A stretch of 64,000 nucleotides of DNA from assembly GCA_014773175.1 (NCBI GenBank), contig VXCM01000801.1, forward strand, positions 1-64,000, written 5' to 3'. The position numbers and the translations under genes were made by a program. Source of the stretch: Lucifuga dentata. Taxonomy: Eukaryota > Chordata > Actinopteri > Ophidiiformes > Bythitidae. Of the stretch, positions 50,042 to 61,504 are shown piece by piece. Position 1 is the stretch's first letter; every line of letters starts with the position of its first letter. The notes under the pieces were generated by a model that saw only the letters and a list, made by a program, of their open reading frames with translations, was not told where the DNA came from and made no database searches.

Positions 50042-50144
50042 ATTGTAGGCAATCTGACAATTAGCCTCGAAACATGAACATAACATAAGTGTATGTGGAT
50101 TGTATATATTGGGCTCAAACACACACAGTCACCAGTATGGTCCT
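50042..50144 (-). mobile_element. MITE family 1 terminal fragment (copy F)
   Basis: TATATTGGGCTCAAACACAC then CACCAGTATGGTCCT is followed by TTAA (50145-50148). The complement matches the left end at 20026 over about 80 bp. No opposite end is seen. Confidence 0.65.
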
Positions 50145-50149
50145 TTAAT

Positions 50150-50830
50150 GCCCAAATAAAAACAAGAAGACAAATGCTTTTCCAAAGTACTTATAGTCAC
50201 TTGTTTTATAAGATCATCAAGTGTATGAATAAGGTAAATCAACACTTTAATTAGACTTTTTATAACCAGTATGCATTCATAAAATACAAGATATGTGTGA
50301 GTTTGGCAAGAATGCCTGTAAAGTTGTCTGAGCTGAAGATTAGTATAGGGTATTGGTATATGAAGACTATAAGGAATATATGAAGGCCTTCCCATCAGTG
50401 GATTAAATCCCTGTGCCCATATGAAGACAGGACAGATACAGATACCACCATTACATCCATTGTGCTGTAGATACACTCATGAAATGTGCAAACTAAGACC
50501 AAACACTTTACCATTTTGTTTTCTCTTAGCCTTTAAGGGTACACTGCATCATAAGCTTGATACCTGAACTAAAAGCAGGGTAAATTGGGTAAATTCCCAA
50601 AACCCCAAATCAGGAAAGTTCTTCAGATTGCTTCCTTTGCCAGGAATAAACTAACATTTTTCAGCAACAGTCCTGACCTTCATATATGACTATTTTAAGG
50701 CTAAAACAACTTTTTTCCTCATCCTGAGATAATCGGTTGTAGGTTTGCTGTATGGAGCCCATAGCAGGAAATGCCACAGCAAGCTATCTGACATGTTGAG
50801 CTTGTTTGGCTGTGCAGTGGGTGGTCCAGA
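50150..50830. other. Unassigned sequence
   Basis: No gene or recognised repeat. Confidence 0.6.
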
Positions 50831-50835
50831 CAGGT

Positions 50836-50888
50836 GAGGAGGAGGAGAGGAGGAGGAGGAGGAGGAGGAGGAGGAGAAGAAGGAGGAG
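50836..50888 (+). repeat. (GGA)n microsatellite
   Basis: About 16 GGA units with AGA interruptions. The arginine/glutamate and serine runs predicted from it are artefacts. Confidence 0.95.
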
Positions 50889-50899
50889 ACCGCTGAGGA

Positions 50900-53800
50900 G
50901 GAATGGGCAGAGTGGTCTAAGCTCTGAAGCTTCTGCCTCTGAAAGTCCTGCCAAACAACACAGGAGTGAAATAAGAGTGTGTGCCCGGTCACGTGTCTCT
51001 TAAACCTGCAATATATACAACTTTGTGGTTGAATTATCAGTCTGCCTGTTTGTTACATTTAACTTTATCAGTCAGCAGCCATAAAGTAGAGATCAAGGTA
51101 GAGAATACTGGAATTGCTTTAGGCTAGATGCTGTCGAGCTAAACGTTTGAGCAAGAGTGTTAAGTGTTGTGGCTAGATGATCAGGAGGAGGGTGAGATTT
51201 GTTAAACTTTGTATCTTTAAGGATCATTTGGGATATTAATATTGAATCAGGTGACAGCATGTAATGTGAAAGGTCAGAATTACCAAACCCACTGAGAATC
51301 AACATCCTCAACTCTGCAATTCTACATACAGTACATGGTGTTTAGCTGCTTTGTTCTAGTTTTCTAGCCTACACATATTTTGTGACTTTGAGGTCTATTA
51401 CCAAAGTGAAGTAAATAAGTGGCTGAAAATTAAGTATCTAGATACATATTTTTTTCTTAGGATCTGCAGACGAAAACGAGCTAAGCTTTGAGCTAAAACA
51501 CTTAAGCAGGATGATCATGTTTGTCTAGCTGCTGCTACCAAAATAGTTTTATTTACACAGAGCAGAGAACGATCAAAGAGAAGAGGAGAAAAAAAAGGAG
51601 GACTCCCCTCCTGCTTACCAAGTAAATGCAGGCAGCTCTATCTTTCTGAAAGGATGATTAGATTATGCACCACTCCGTCATCTGAGTAAACACATTACTG
51701 TAGTGACCTCTGTGCTGTGCAATCTTCATTTCTTCTTCTGAAGAAAGTCAGATGATTTTAAAGAAAGATGACTGAAATTTCTACACATTTCAGTCTCCAT
51801 TATTTAGTTTTATGGCTGCAAATAATATTGTCACAAATGCAATTCCACTTAGCCCCATTTGAAGTCATAGCTGGGGAAACAATTTGGCACCGTCCAGCTC
51901 AGGGCCAACCACAGCATTTAGAGTGTCATGATGTGGAAACTTTAGTAATCGTCCAGCCTTAATCTTCTAACACTGTAATTAGGAATTTGACATCTCCAGT
52001 GTAAAACAGTGCAAATAAAATCCTACCGCATGGAGATAGCTGGCAGGTAGTGTTGTCAGGCTGTTACAGTATTATTGTTGTTGTTGTTATTGCTGAGAAT
52101 AATGCTGGAAGTTGCTTTATTCTGAAAAGCAATGCTTTAAGGGGCCATAGTCATTCATTTTTATAGTGTCATTTAGTAGGGAGTATGTGTTTGCAAAATG
52201 GGGTTTTATGCCTATAGAAACACATCCAGGAAGCCAAACCTCTAGGTCCTGAACTGCGCTAAACTTTTAAATTCCGATTAGTTTTTAACTTCCATAATAT
52301 GTTGACATCATTGTGTTACAGAAGTTGTTTGACACCGAAGTATGAGGCTAATGAGCTCGTGACTTTTTCCTCAAAGTAATTAGGAGTGTGATCCATTAAT
52401 GATGATGACTTAGGATGTAGCATCATTAGTACCACAAGAAATCCATTAGTAGTGTCAAGCTGATTTTTAAAAAGGTTTGATCAGTGGGTAATTATGATGG
52501 ATTTAGTTAGATAAATGTTTTCAAGGTTATTCCAATCTGAACTGCGAAAGCACGTCAGTTGACGTTAGTTATTTCTCCAAATGTTTTAGCTTGCTGGCTT
52601 TGGAAAGTTTCAGTCATTCCATCATATATTAAAATTCACACTTGAGCTTTTACGATAACTGCAGGTGAAGCTCATTTCACAATTGCCTCATCTATGGTTT
52701 TCTTTTTAAAGATTACAGACATTTATTTCACATTAGGTGGTATATATGTGTATGGAAATGTGTTTTATATCACCATAGTAAATTTCAGATTAAGAGAAAA
52801 TGTAGTCTTTTTAAAATATTAATAAAAAATAGTAGTTGTGTTTTCTAAAATTTAAAGCACTTTGAGTGAAACAAGCCAAAATAATCTTTATTTTTCATCT
52901 TATTACTGCATTGCATATGGGTGCCACTAGTTTGCATTAGTTTACCAGCTATGTGGACGGTATGATCACACACGTTATCCTGATAAGTGACACACCTGAC
53001 TTCAGCTAGAGTGACATTCTCCCCCAAACACTCACCGACATCATGAGCAGTGTAGGAACAGTAGCTGTAAACACAGACGATGTTTCTATTCACAGAGTCT
53101 CCTGTGGACTGGTTGGAATGTGCAGCAGGCTCAGCCCGAGGCAGACAACATCCCCAGGGCAGAATGATGTCACTGATTAGTCTGTTAATCAGCGTTCAGC
53201 TCATTTGGCCATCCTGTGAAGTTTTCCACAGCTGGAGCATCTGTATGGCAGAATGGAGTTACAGACTTTGGAAACACAGTTCTCTTACACAGAAAGTGAT
53301 GATTGTTGATATTTTCTGTTGGATGAATGAATCAATAAAATCTTCTGGAATTTGTCTTGTGTTATTGAGCATTTAACATCAGACATACAATAATTAGTAG
53401 TCTATAGACATCATATATTTGCAAATTGCCTGTAACCAGTTATCTTAAGATCATAAGAGCCACTAACAAATTAAAACCCAACTCTGATTTTACTTACACT
53501 TTAAAAAGCCAATAGTTGAGGTATCATTATGATTCTTAAAAATTATTTTCAGATAATGAAATGATTAAATCAGTCTCAAGAAAGGGGCTGTACTGTCTTC
53601 CACAAGGCTTGCTTTAACAGTCAGATAAACACCTTTATCCACAAACAAGGACGTGGTCTTGCAATCCAAAGATTTATTTCAAAAGGGTGAAACTATACAA
53701 ATAGAACACCAAATATGCCACACATCAGCAAATCATTCATTAACAAATAGCTTAACATGTTATATTAACTACATTTTATCTTACGAAGTCATTGTCGTCA

Positions 53801-54100
53801 ATAGCATCAAACAAGTTATCATAAGTATACATAAGATAAAGTGAAAAAATAGGATGCTACCGTAAGGAAAGGATGAGATGAATATTTATAACATTTCTCA
53901 TCTGAAGAATTAAAAGGAAAGAAGGAAAGGTAATAATTAATACATCCAATCATTAATCCATCGATCTCGACTATTAAACCCATCTGATAGTTGACAGTTG
54001 CAGCTGACCGTTAGTTGTCAACAGTTAACAGTTATCTGAACACTTGTTCACTGGCCATTTTTCCCTTGGTAACTTCAGCAGCAGTTATATGAATAAGGGT
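50900..54100. other. Unassigned sequence
   Basis: No gene or recognised transposon in about 3.2 kb. A small (TTG)n is at about 52073-52091. Confidence 0.55.
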
Positions 54101-54103
54101 TCA

Positions 54104-54228
54104 TAGCACATTCATTCTAATGATAATAATAATAATACAAGCACAACAAACATTTACAAATTCAANTAGCACATTCATTCTAATGATAATAATAATAATA
54201 CAAGCACAACAAACATTTACAAATTCAA
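54104..54228. other. Assembly join: 62-bp exact duplication around 'n' (54166)
   Basis: 54104-54165 and 54167-54228 are the same sequence, including an (AAT)n run, separated by n. Confidence 0.95.
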
Positions 54229-54422
54229 GGTGGAGCTAATGGATAACTCTGTACACAGTTTAAGCTGGGACAGCACAGGGGCCTTAAAATAAAAATGGGT
54301 AACTCCAAAATACAAAACAAAAAAACAAGCAAGTATGTGAGCAACACCACTCACATAAAACTGTAAGAGCGCTGTTGCTTAAATATTTTATGTCAATCAA
54401 TTATGGAGGCTTAATACTTTAT

Positions 54423-54435
54423 CCACTAGGGGGCA
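54423..54435 (+). promoter_or_regulatory. CTCF-like core motif
   Basis: CCACTAGGGGGCA is a strong match to the 13-bp vertebrate CTCF core. The surrounding sequence is not a recognised repeat. Binding cannot be shown from one motif. Confidence 0.4.
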
Positions 54436-54513
54436 ATATACATGCGAAACACAAATCATCCCTGTTCAACACCAGGACACCTTAAAACTAATTCTGATTT
54501 TGTTCAATGCTGT

Positions 54514-54536
54514 AAAAAAAAAAAAAAAAAAAAAAA
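54514..54536. repeat. Poly-A run
   Basis: 23 consecutive A. Confidence 0.95.
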
Positions 54537-54539
54537 GAT

Positions 54540-55715
54540 GGCGACAGTTGTGGAAATTAGCATGTAATGCGTAGTACTAATCAAAGAAGTGCTCAATGCG
54601 TCTAATGAATGCAGGATATGCATAGCAGTCATGCATACGTGTGTGCATAGTTCTCAAATATAATTCTGGTTGACAAATATTTGCACTGTAAAACTGAAAG
54701 TCCAAACTGCATTCATATCGTCAGCATGCCCCTGAATGAGCTCCACACAGTCCAGTCAGTTAAGGTCATATGAGGAACTCCCAGTTGGAGGTCTGGACTC
54801 TACACATTGAAACCACTGTGTGTTGTTTGGCAAAATGTCAAAACAAGTAGTTAACTTGCTGTAATGGATCAAAGCAGCAGTTTGGAGTGCAAAGATTTCT
54901 TATTACATATTTTTAAATGTTACTTACCATTCACCTGAAATATAAAATGGAAATGTAACTGTCAATAGTCATACAAATAAAGGACTCCATGATGCATTTG
55001 ACCACGGAATTACTGACATCTGATTAACAACTAATGTCAAATACAGAGAATGGGACTAAACATGGGTTTAGTCCCAATCTGGTCATGTGCAGAAGACATT
55101 ATCAGGAAAATTGTCAACAATGATGAGGTTATTAAGCTGCATGAACCACAGGGTCTGAACCAGGACTTTATGGACCAGCTTATAAAATAACCATGTAACC
55201 ATGTAACCGTATAACCATGTCAAATGGAGCAGACTGTAACAACAACGCATTTGTAGCATACTGACTGCAGATTTGCAGAGTCAGCAAATTAGAATTTCTC
55301 TGTCATCCTGTAACAAATTCACATGGACAGTATGTTCTCTGTACATTATCCAAAATTCTAATTATAGAGCTGTGCCATGTTTCATGAAACAGATAATTCA
55401 GAATGCTAGTAGAGGAACCACTTTGTATCTAAGTATTTGTCATAATATAACATGATTAACATGATTACACCAGTATACCTGTCAGAACTTTGTGTTTTGT
55501 GGGAATCCCCATGTTATGACTTTGTTTACATGTGGATCACAAATCATACTTTTAAGCAAAACATGTTTTTGTTTTGTTTAGTTTTTTGCGGAGTTTTTTA
55601 ATATGGCTTAGCCTTTGTAACATTAAGTGAAGGATTTAGGATAATAGACACTTTCCACTTGTCAAAAACTCCACTAATAACCTTAAATCTGTAGATATAA
55701 GGCTGAAAATTGCTG
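54540..55715. other. Unassigned sequence
   Basis: No gene. A short array of ACCATGTA-like units is at about 55188-55220. Confidence 0.6.
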
Positions 55716-55729
55716 CAGTATATGGTCCT
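55716..55729 (-). mobile_element. Possible family 1 terminus (copy G)
   Basis: GTATATGGTCCT followed by TTAA (55730-55733) matches the last dozen bases of the family. Inward similarity is not convincing. Confidence 0.25.
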
Positions 55730-55734
55730 TTAAG

Positions 55735-57840
55735 TGGCCCTTGTAGCCACGTCTCATATAAAGCTGCAACTGCACCCACAAAAACAACCTGGGAAAAGTC
55801 TAACTCTGGGAGTTACAGTAGTAAACAAAATGGAGGCTCACGTTTCAATTTGGAAATAGGAAAGGTCAGATTCCATGCCCACTGACCTGTGAGTACCTGC
55901 TGCCTGCAGCCAATCAGTCGGCCCGGCTCAGGCTGCTCCACAACCAGCACATCAGCACCAACAGGAAACCAGGTTTCCACGACATTCTGTCTAAACGCTT
56001 TCAGATGAGAAATCCCTGTTGTAGGCATAGGTTTGGCATGGATTGTAAGAGTTTTCCATTTGCTTGATTAAGGCTCATTTGATTAAGGCACAGTAGTATG
56101 ATTTCCTTATTTTCTAGCAAGTTTTTGAGATGCTAATTTTCACCCGCGGTGAGTTTTGGCAGAGGTTTTCTGTTGACTCTGTGAAATAAAGCTGAATTTG
56201 TGGACTGTCACTATCACTGAAATTCAATTTTGAGATTCAATTTTGTGTTATTCTCTTCCAAGAATCCAAGAATTTGTTGAGTCCGGTTTGAGTTATTATG
56301 CTGTTCATCTGTCTGAAAATTCATCTCTCCTCAACTTAACTTTAATTTAACTATGACAGATTATCTGGGAAGGAAGTGTGGTAAGAGGCTTGGACAGATT
56401 ACCTACGCATGTTTAGCTCTGATAATGATGCTCAGATCCTGACAATGTCTGCTAAATATTAATTTGCTACTGCTCTCAGTTTTCTGCCATGTCAGGATAG
56501 GATTCATGATAAGGATATTAATTGAGAGGAGAGGATCACAATTGTCTGCTGGCCCAAGCATCGCTTCTAAACAAAAATAGTTACAAAACAGCTCAGGGAG
56601 TGTGGAAAGCAGTGACCAAGCTCATTACCAGAGGAAACAATAGTCACTTTATCTTCATTCCACTGTCCTGTTCTGACATATTGCAAGATGGTGCTTGACA
56701 TGATAGGATCACACTGAAGAAACACAAAACACACAAGTTGGTAAATCAAGTAAACACTTGAGCAAGCCAATATTATTTAAAAGGGAAATGACTGGATACT
56801 CTCTTGTCTAATGCTAGAATAAACCNACCCCACACACACACACACACAGCATTTATCTCTGCCAAGCAGTTACATAACGGAGATCTTCCGCTCAGTGGTT
56901 TTTTTTTTGATGCCACTGACACCGCTCTCATTCCTCAGCACAGCAAACTGGATGGTTAGAAAAGCCTCTTGATCATTTAAGGGCGTGACCAGCTGCCAAA
57001 AAATTAGTTGTCCATTTTTTTTCCCAGTGAAGGTTGCTAGGTGGAGGTGGCATTTACCCAAAATGCTTTGAAAAAATGTTGCTGTAAGCGTTATGTTGCA
57101 TCAGAAATGATGACTGAGCTGTACAGTGTTTAGATTCTTGTCTCACAGCGACTTTTCCAGAACTGGTACAGAAAGTGACAACAGGGCAGAGACTCAGAGG
57201 GAGATGCTCCTTCTGAATGAGGTGGCTGTCAGCAAATTTTAATCATACGGTCCCAGAGAACAGAGAGCTACTGTATGTCTTTACGTCTTTTTCACTGTTT
57301 GTTTACATCTTTCCTTCATGGCATCGTATATTGCAAGGCGGTTTGAACAGCCACCAAACCACTTTTCGTCGGTTCATTTGTAAGGCAGGCTAAAAAAAAT
57401 ACCTGTTAATGTAACTTCACTCTGTTGCGTAATAATTCATTATTCTGCCAAATGCAGTTGACTTGTGGAATGGCTCCTTTCAAAGCAGCTCTCCTGCTCA
57501 GTCTTAACCAACTGCATTTACTTAGCATTTTAGCCTCAATTGTTTACACATATGCAAAAATGTACAGATTTGGGACTCAGGGAGATCAGCCGTTGATTAT
57601 TTAATGTGTGTGATGCAAAACAGTTCTGTTCCTTGCTTGAACATTAATATAAGCTCTGTTGTTTTAGTTAAATTAAAATGCTTCTTTATCATGTTTCCCT
57701 AGTTCCCATTATTTTATGAAACTTGCTTTTCCAGGAGAAATCTAACTCTGCTTTCCAGTCAATATCTCCCCCTACTAAACTACTCACTTCCCAGGAATCC
57801 GTAGCATGTGAGTCTTTTGATTTCCGTCCTATCTAACAAA
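55735..57840. other. Unassigned sequence
   Basis: No supportable gene. It contains an n at 56826 beside a (CA)n run (56832-56848). The upstream edge of the LINE fragment may lie within the last 200 bases. Confidence 0.5.
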
Positions 57841-57841
57841 T

Positions 57842-57951
57842 ATGTCTCTGATCTCTCTATTCTATAAACTTTGCTTTTCTCAAGGTTCAGCACATGGTCC
57901 AGTATTACATGCTTCTTCTAAATTACCTAATTTGGAGTTTTGGCATAGATT

Positions 57952-57982
<31 letters not shown>

Positions 57983-58290
57983 TTAGATATATATTGGTCT
58001 AGCAATTGGCTCATGCTCCAGGCCCCTCACATTCATACTGATTTGGGTAAAACTGCTTTTAGTTACACCGCTCCAGTCTCATGGAATAAATTGCAACGCT
58101 CTCTCAAACTCAAAACTCTCATAACTGTTGGTCAATTTAAATCAGTTGTAGCAGAACATCTGTCAACAGTCTAATTGTTTTATTTGATTTGTTTTTTTGT
58201 TTGTTTTTTGCTGTTTCTGTACTCTCGATGTCATTGTAAATGAGAGCATGACCTCAGTGATTCTCGAGAAATAAATGAAGGTTTGAAATG
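57842..58290 (+). pseudogene. LINE 3' fragment: ORF2 C-terminus and 3' UTR
   Basis: The frame at 57842-58174 ends in a segment typical of the C-terminus of fish LINE polyproteins (Rex1/L2-like): HTDLGKTAFSYTAPVSWNKL followed by QRSLKLKTL and a Q-F-K motif, then a stop at 58172. The 3' UTR follows with ATTGTAAATGAGAGCATGAC and ends in AAATAAATGAAGGTTTGAAA, a typical short-repeat LINE tail. A (CT)n(AT)n microsatellite (57953-57985) interrupts the upstream part, where similarity is lost. This is a 5'-truncated, dead copy. Family assignment is from memory. Confidence 0.75.
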
Positions 58291-58500
58291 AAATATGCTG
58301 ATGACACTCACCTATATATTACCATAAACCCGAAGATCCTCAGCATTCTCTAACCTGGAGTCTTGTCTGTAGGCTGTTAAAGGCTGAATGACAAAGATCA
58401 GTCTTCTTATTGATAAAACTCGTAGAGCCTTCCACTCCACAACCTCTTCAGCCCTTTCCTCCATTTGCTCCATGAAGCAGTTAGCATCCATTTCTGTGTA
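58291..58500 (+). pseudogene. LINE reverse-transcriptase fragment with YADD motif
   Basis: AAATATGCTGATGACACTCA encodes KYADDT, the catalytic motif of LINE reverse transcriptases, and the frame continues H-L-Y-I until a stop at 58351-58353. A shifted frame then reads LESCL-AVKG-MTK--LLIDKT, with two stops where tryptophan or another residue would stand, as in the segment after the YADD box. This piece belongs upstream of the C-terminus in a LINE, yet lies downstream of the C-terminal fragment at 57842-58290. It is therefore a second copy or a rearrangement. It is non-functional. Confidence 0.75.
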
Positions 58501-58509
58501 ATACAAACC

Positions 58510-58925
58510 GTCACAGAACAGGGCTTTGCCTTTGCATGCGTTTATTCCATGAGTTTACCTGCCAAATGGAGCTCACAAGAGTCAATGTACATCTAAACCC
58601 AGCAAGAATCATTGTGAGAAATCAAACTGCCAATAACTTAAACATTCTATTCATAAGAATAGTTTTTTTATGGGCATTAACCAGAGAAAACATGGTTATG
58701 TTTTATGTTACATGGTTATGATGAAGTTCCTTCCATGGAAATGTATTGAAATTATGAGTACCTTATATGGTAGCCTGTTTTTAGATCACAGGGTTTGTAC
58801 TGGAAATCTGTGCTAAAGTTTAATCTGTGCAAGATAAAGTTTAACAATAATGTGAAATCATATGGGCACAGGTAATACCCCACCACACACGCAGTGATTA
58901 AGCATTGTGTCATTATTTTAGCTCC
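58510..58925. other. Unassigned sequence
   Basis: Nothing recognised. Confidence 0.6.
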
Positions 58926-58931
58926 AGCGGT

Positions 58932-58952
58932 GGGGGNGGGGGGGGGGGGGGG
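58932..58952. repeat. Poly-G run with assembly 'n' (58937)
   Basis: About 20 G including one n. Length is unreliable. Confidence 0.9.
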
Positions 58953-58954
58953 TC

Positions 58955-59575
58955 ACATTCCTGACAGCTGATTCATCCACAAACATTGATACAGGAAGTG
59001 ATTTCCACAGTGGCACGCAGGGTGTCATATTGGGCATGAGTGATATTTTCCCTGTGAGGCAGCAGTCAAACAGTGCTACCTCAAGCATGTAACTAGCTTA
59101 ACTCTTGGGAAATGATTATACACTGACAGCTGTCTGGCAATTTCTGTTTGCAGAAACACACTATCAAATCATCTATCAGTGGAGGTTTGAAATCCAAGTG
59201 ATTTATACTAAAGATAATATCAAACTGCCACTTCCACACCTGAGTAGAGGAAACCGATGGAAGAACCACAGCATCATTCATTACTACACTGCGCTGACCT
59301 TACCTGAATTTATAAAAGTCACTGTTGTGGTATTAATCTTAATTTAGCCAAAATTTTAACTTAGCATTAAATTATGACATTGCCTCAGTTTGTTGCAGAC
59401 TGGGCTTCTGATATGATAATAGTGAAAATTAAAAGGAAACTTTCCTTTAAAGGCTAGCACAACTATTGAACACCTACACAGATGTTTTTACTTACTTTGG
59501 CTGTTTACAGCTTTTCTCAGGACTGTGTGGGCACCTCAGAGGTTCAGTACCAAACAACAGTCCTTCTTAGAGTCC
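58955..59575. other. Unassigned sequence
   Basis: An 80-codon plus frame (59105-59347) has no recognised domain. Confidence 0.55.
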
Positions 59576-59578
59576 AGA

Positions 59579-59618
59579 CATTGATGATGTAAGCAAATAT
59601 TTGCTTACATCATCAATG
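59579..59618. repeat. Perfect 40-bp palindrome
   Basis: The half-site CATTGATGATGTAAGCAAAT is followed immediately by its exact reverse complement with no spacer. TGATG and TTAC/GTAA words recur symmetrically. It is not part of any repeat I recognise. Confidence 0.97.
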
Positions 59619-59785
59619 GTGTACTTGTCGTCACTGTCATTTGGGAAAGTTTTGTCAATGAGGCAACGTTAGCTAGCTAACATTAGATTCACATAACAAA
59701 ATGCTTTCAGTAGCTATTTGCATGTAACACATCTCTCCGTAAGTAACAGCTGAAGAAACACATTTTCATCTGCCATGCTACTCGC

Positions 59786-59824
59786 TTTTTTTTTTTTTTT
59801 TTTAANTTTTTTTTTTTTTTTTTT
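59786..59824. repeat. Poly-T run with assembly 'n' (59806)
   Basis: A T run, AA, n, then another T run ending in AAA. This is probably one homopolymer represented twice. Confidence 0.9.
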
Positions 59825-59829
59825 AAATC

Positions 59830-60830
59830 ATGGCTGTGTTCAGTTTGCAGTATCGCTCTTTCTTTTGGTCTGCTATGATTGGTTACAGCCAATTTGGCAA
59901 ATATCTATTAGATGTATTTAGAGCATGTGGATGTGTGGACTTGGCTCAACACCACATCAAGTTTGCACTTGACCTTTGACCTCCATAATGAGAGTGTGAC
60001 ATGTGACACACTGCAGTCTTGTTGACTCTTGTTACACATGCACAAATGAAGACCACAAGTACCATTTGGGTCAGTGTATGCTTGATTGACATCTTCCTGA
60101 CTCTTGATTTTAATTATTTAGTTTATTTAAACAGGACAATGCACCAAAAACATTAATCTCAAATTGAGATGCGATGCTTTGTACCAGATTTAGCTAACAG
60201 CTAATTTCCATCTGCAGTCCCTGGGCAGGTAAACATAAAACAGACTACCACTGATAGGTTTGTTGCACCTGTGAGGGCACCTTTATGATTATTTAAAGTA
60301 TATGTGGAATTTGGTGATATCAGCAAACTAACAGCAAAGCTCCTCCCACCTTCAACCTCATGTAGGTTTAATCAGCCAGAATAACTGAAAACACTTGTGT
60401 GGGTGCGCAGGGCCTTTAACTTTCCCTAATATAAACTGAAAGCCCATTAAATTAAGACGATCTCCCTCAGCAAAGGACAACAGACTTAAATAAATAAGTG
60501 GAACATAGAACACAGAGTATATAATTTCACAAACCTTGGATGCACCCTTGGATATTTTTACATTGATTTATATCAGCAGTCTGCGATGCTCAACAGATTC
60601 CAGAAATTACAATTGTAATTAAGTGTAGTAATTAATGTTTTTGCTGCTAACTCATTCCCTCAGGCTGTCTGGTCTACTTCCACTACAGTCAGGGATCTCG
60701 TAGAGATGTGGTGTTGCATTCAGATGTCGGTGGAAAATGCAGTAGCTGTAGATTTAGATCTAATGTTCTGCAGTAGTGAAAGATACTGTATATTCAAGCT
60801 GGGGCCTCTTACTCAAAATGTAGCATTTGT
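59830..60830. other. Unassigned sequence
   Basis: No gene or recognised repeat. Confidence 0.6.
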
Positions 60831-60943
60831 AACAATGATGCTACTGATGCTGTGTTTCAAATATGTTTTTTTTTCATTCTGTTATTTTACTGTTTTATTT
60901 TTTATTTTTACTTATGTATTTCTTTGTTTTCTATTTTTATTTT

Positions 60944-61148
60944 CATCCATCCATCCATTTTCTAAACCCATTTGTCCTGTTGAGGGTCACAGGGGGGCTG
61001 GAGCCTATCCCAGCGNATCCATCCATTTTCTAAACCCATTTGTCCTGTTGAGGGTCACAGGGGGGCTGGAGCCTATCCCAGCGGACATAGGGCAAGAGGC
61101 GGGGTACACCCTGGACAGATCGCCAGTCTATCGCAGGGCTGACACACT
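60944..61148 (-). mobile_element. SINE 3' tail fragment (GGATG-type tail), reverse
   Basis: CATCCATCCATCCATTTTCT opens the plus strand (tail on the minus strand). GGGGGGCTGGAGCCTATCCC, GGCGGGGTACACCCTGGACA and GATCGCCAGTCTATCGCAGG follow, the well-known 3' region of a dispersed fish retroposon that I link to the SINE heads at 549 and 8574. 60949-61015 and 61017-61083 are identical around n, so about 67 bp is an assembly duplicate. Unit B of the surrounding tandem duplication lacks it. Confidence 0.8.
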
Positions 61149-61382
61149 ATTTAAAGAAAAAAAAACCTAATCATGATATTTTATGATTAATGTTTAAAAA
61201 AAAAAAAAACTACCTACACTGGAATAATCTCACCATAAAATCACATTGGTTTGCTCAATGACACTACTGGTACTGTGTCATGTTTTTTTTTTTTTTTGTT
61301 TGTTTGTTTTTTCCATTCTGTTATATTACTTAAAATTTTTACTTACAGTATATTTCTTTGTTTTCTATTTTTATTTTTTAAA

Positions 61383-61411
61383 TATATATATATATTAGTT
61401 ATATATATGTA
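61383..61411. repeat. (AT)n tract
   Basis: Two AT runs separated by TAGTT, inside unit B. Confidence 0.85.
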
Positions 61412-61504
61412 ACTAAAAAAAAAAAACCTANTTTTTTTTTTTTTTTTTTTAACTACCTATACTGGAATAATCTCACCATAAAGTCACATTGGTTTGCTCA
61501 ATCA

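Larger units (their letters stand above)
60833..61502 (+). repeat. Diverged tandem duplication, two units
   Basis: Unit A (60833-61255) and unit B (61256-61502) share, in order, CAATGA(T/C)(G/A)CTACT, a T run, CATTCTGTTAT, ATTTCTTTGTTTTCTATTTT, an A run with CCTA, and CTACCTA(C/T)ACTGGAATAA then TCTCACCATAAA and CACATTGGTTTGCTCAAT. Unit A is longer because it holds a SINE fragment (60944-61148). The units differ at scattered positions, so this duplication is genuine and old, unlike the exact duplications around n. Assembly n's at 61016 and 61431 lie inside it. Confidence 0.8.

Noticed and set aside
50806..51003. Arginine-rich predicted peptide
   Set aside because: Translation of the GGA microsatellite.
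60706..61170. 154-codon frame
   Set aside because: It crosses an assembly n, a duplicated SINE tail and T-rich repeats.
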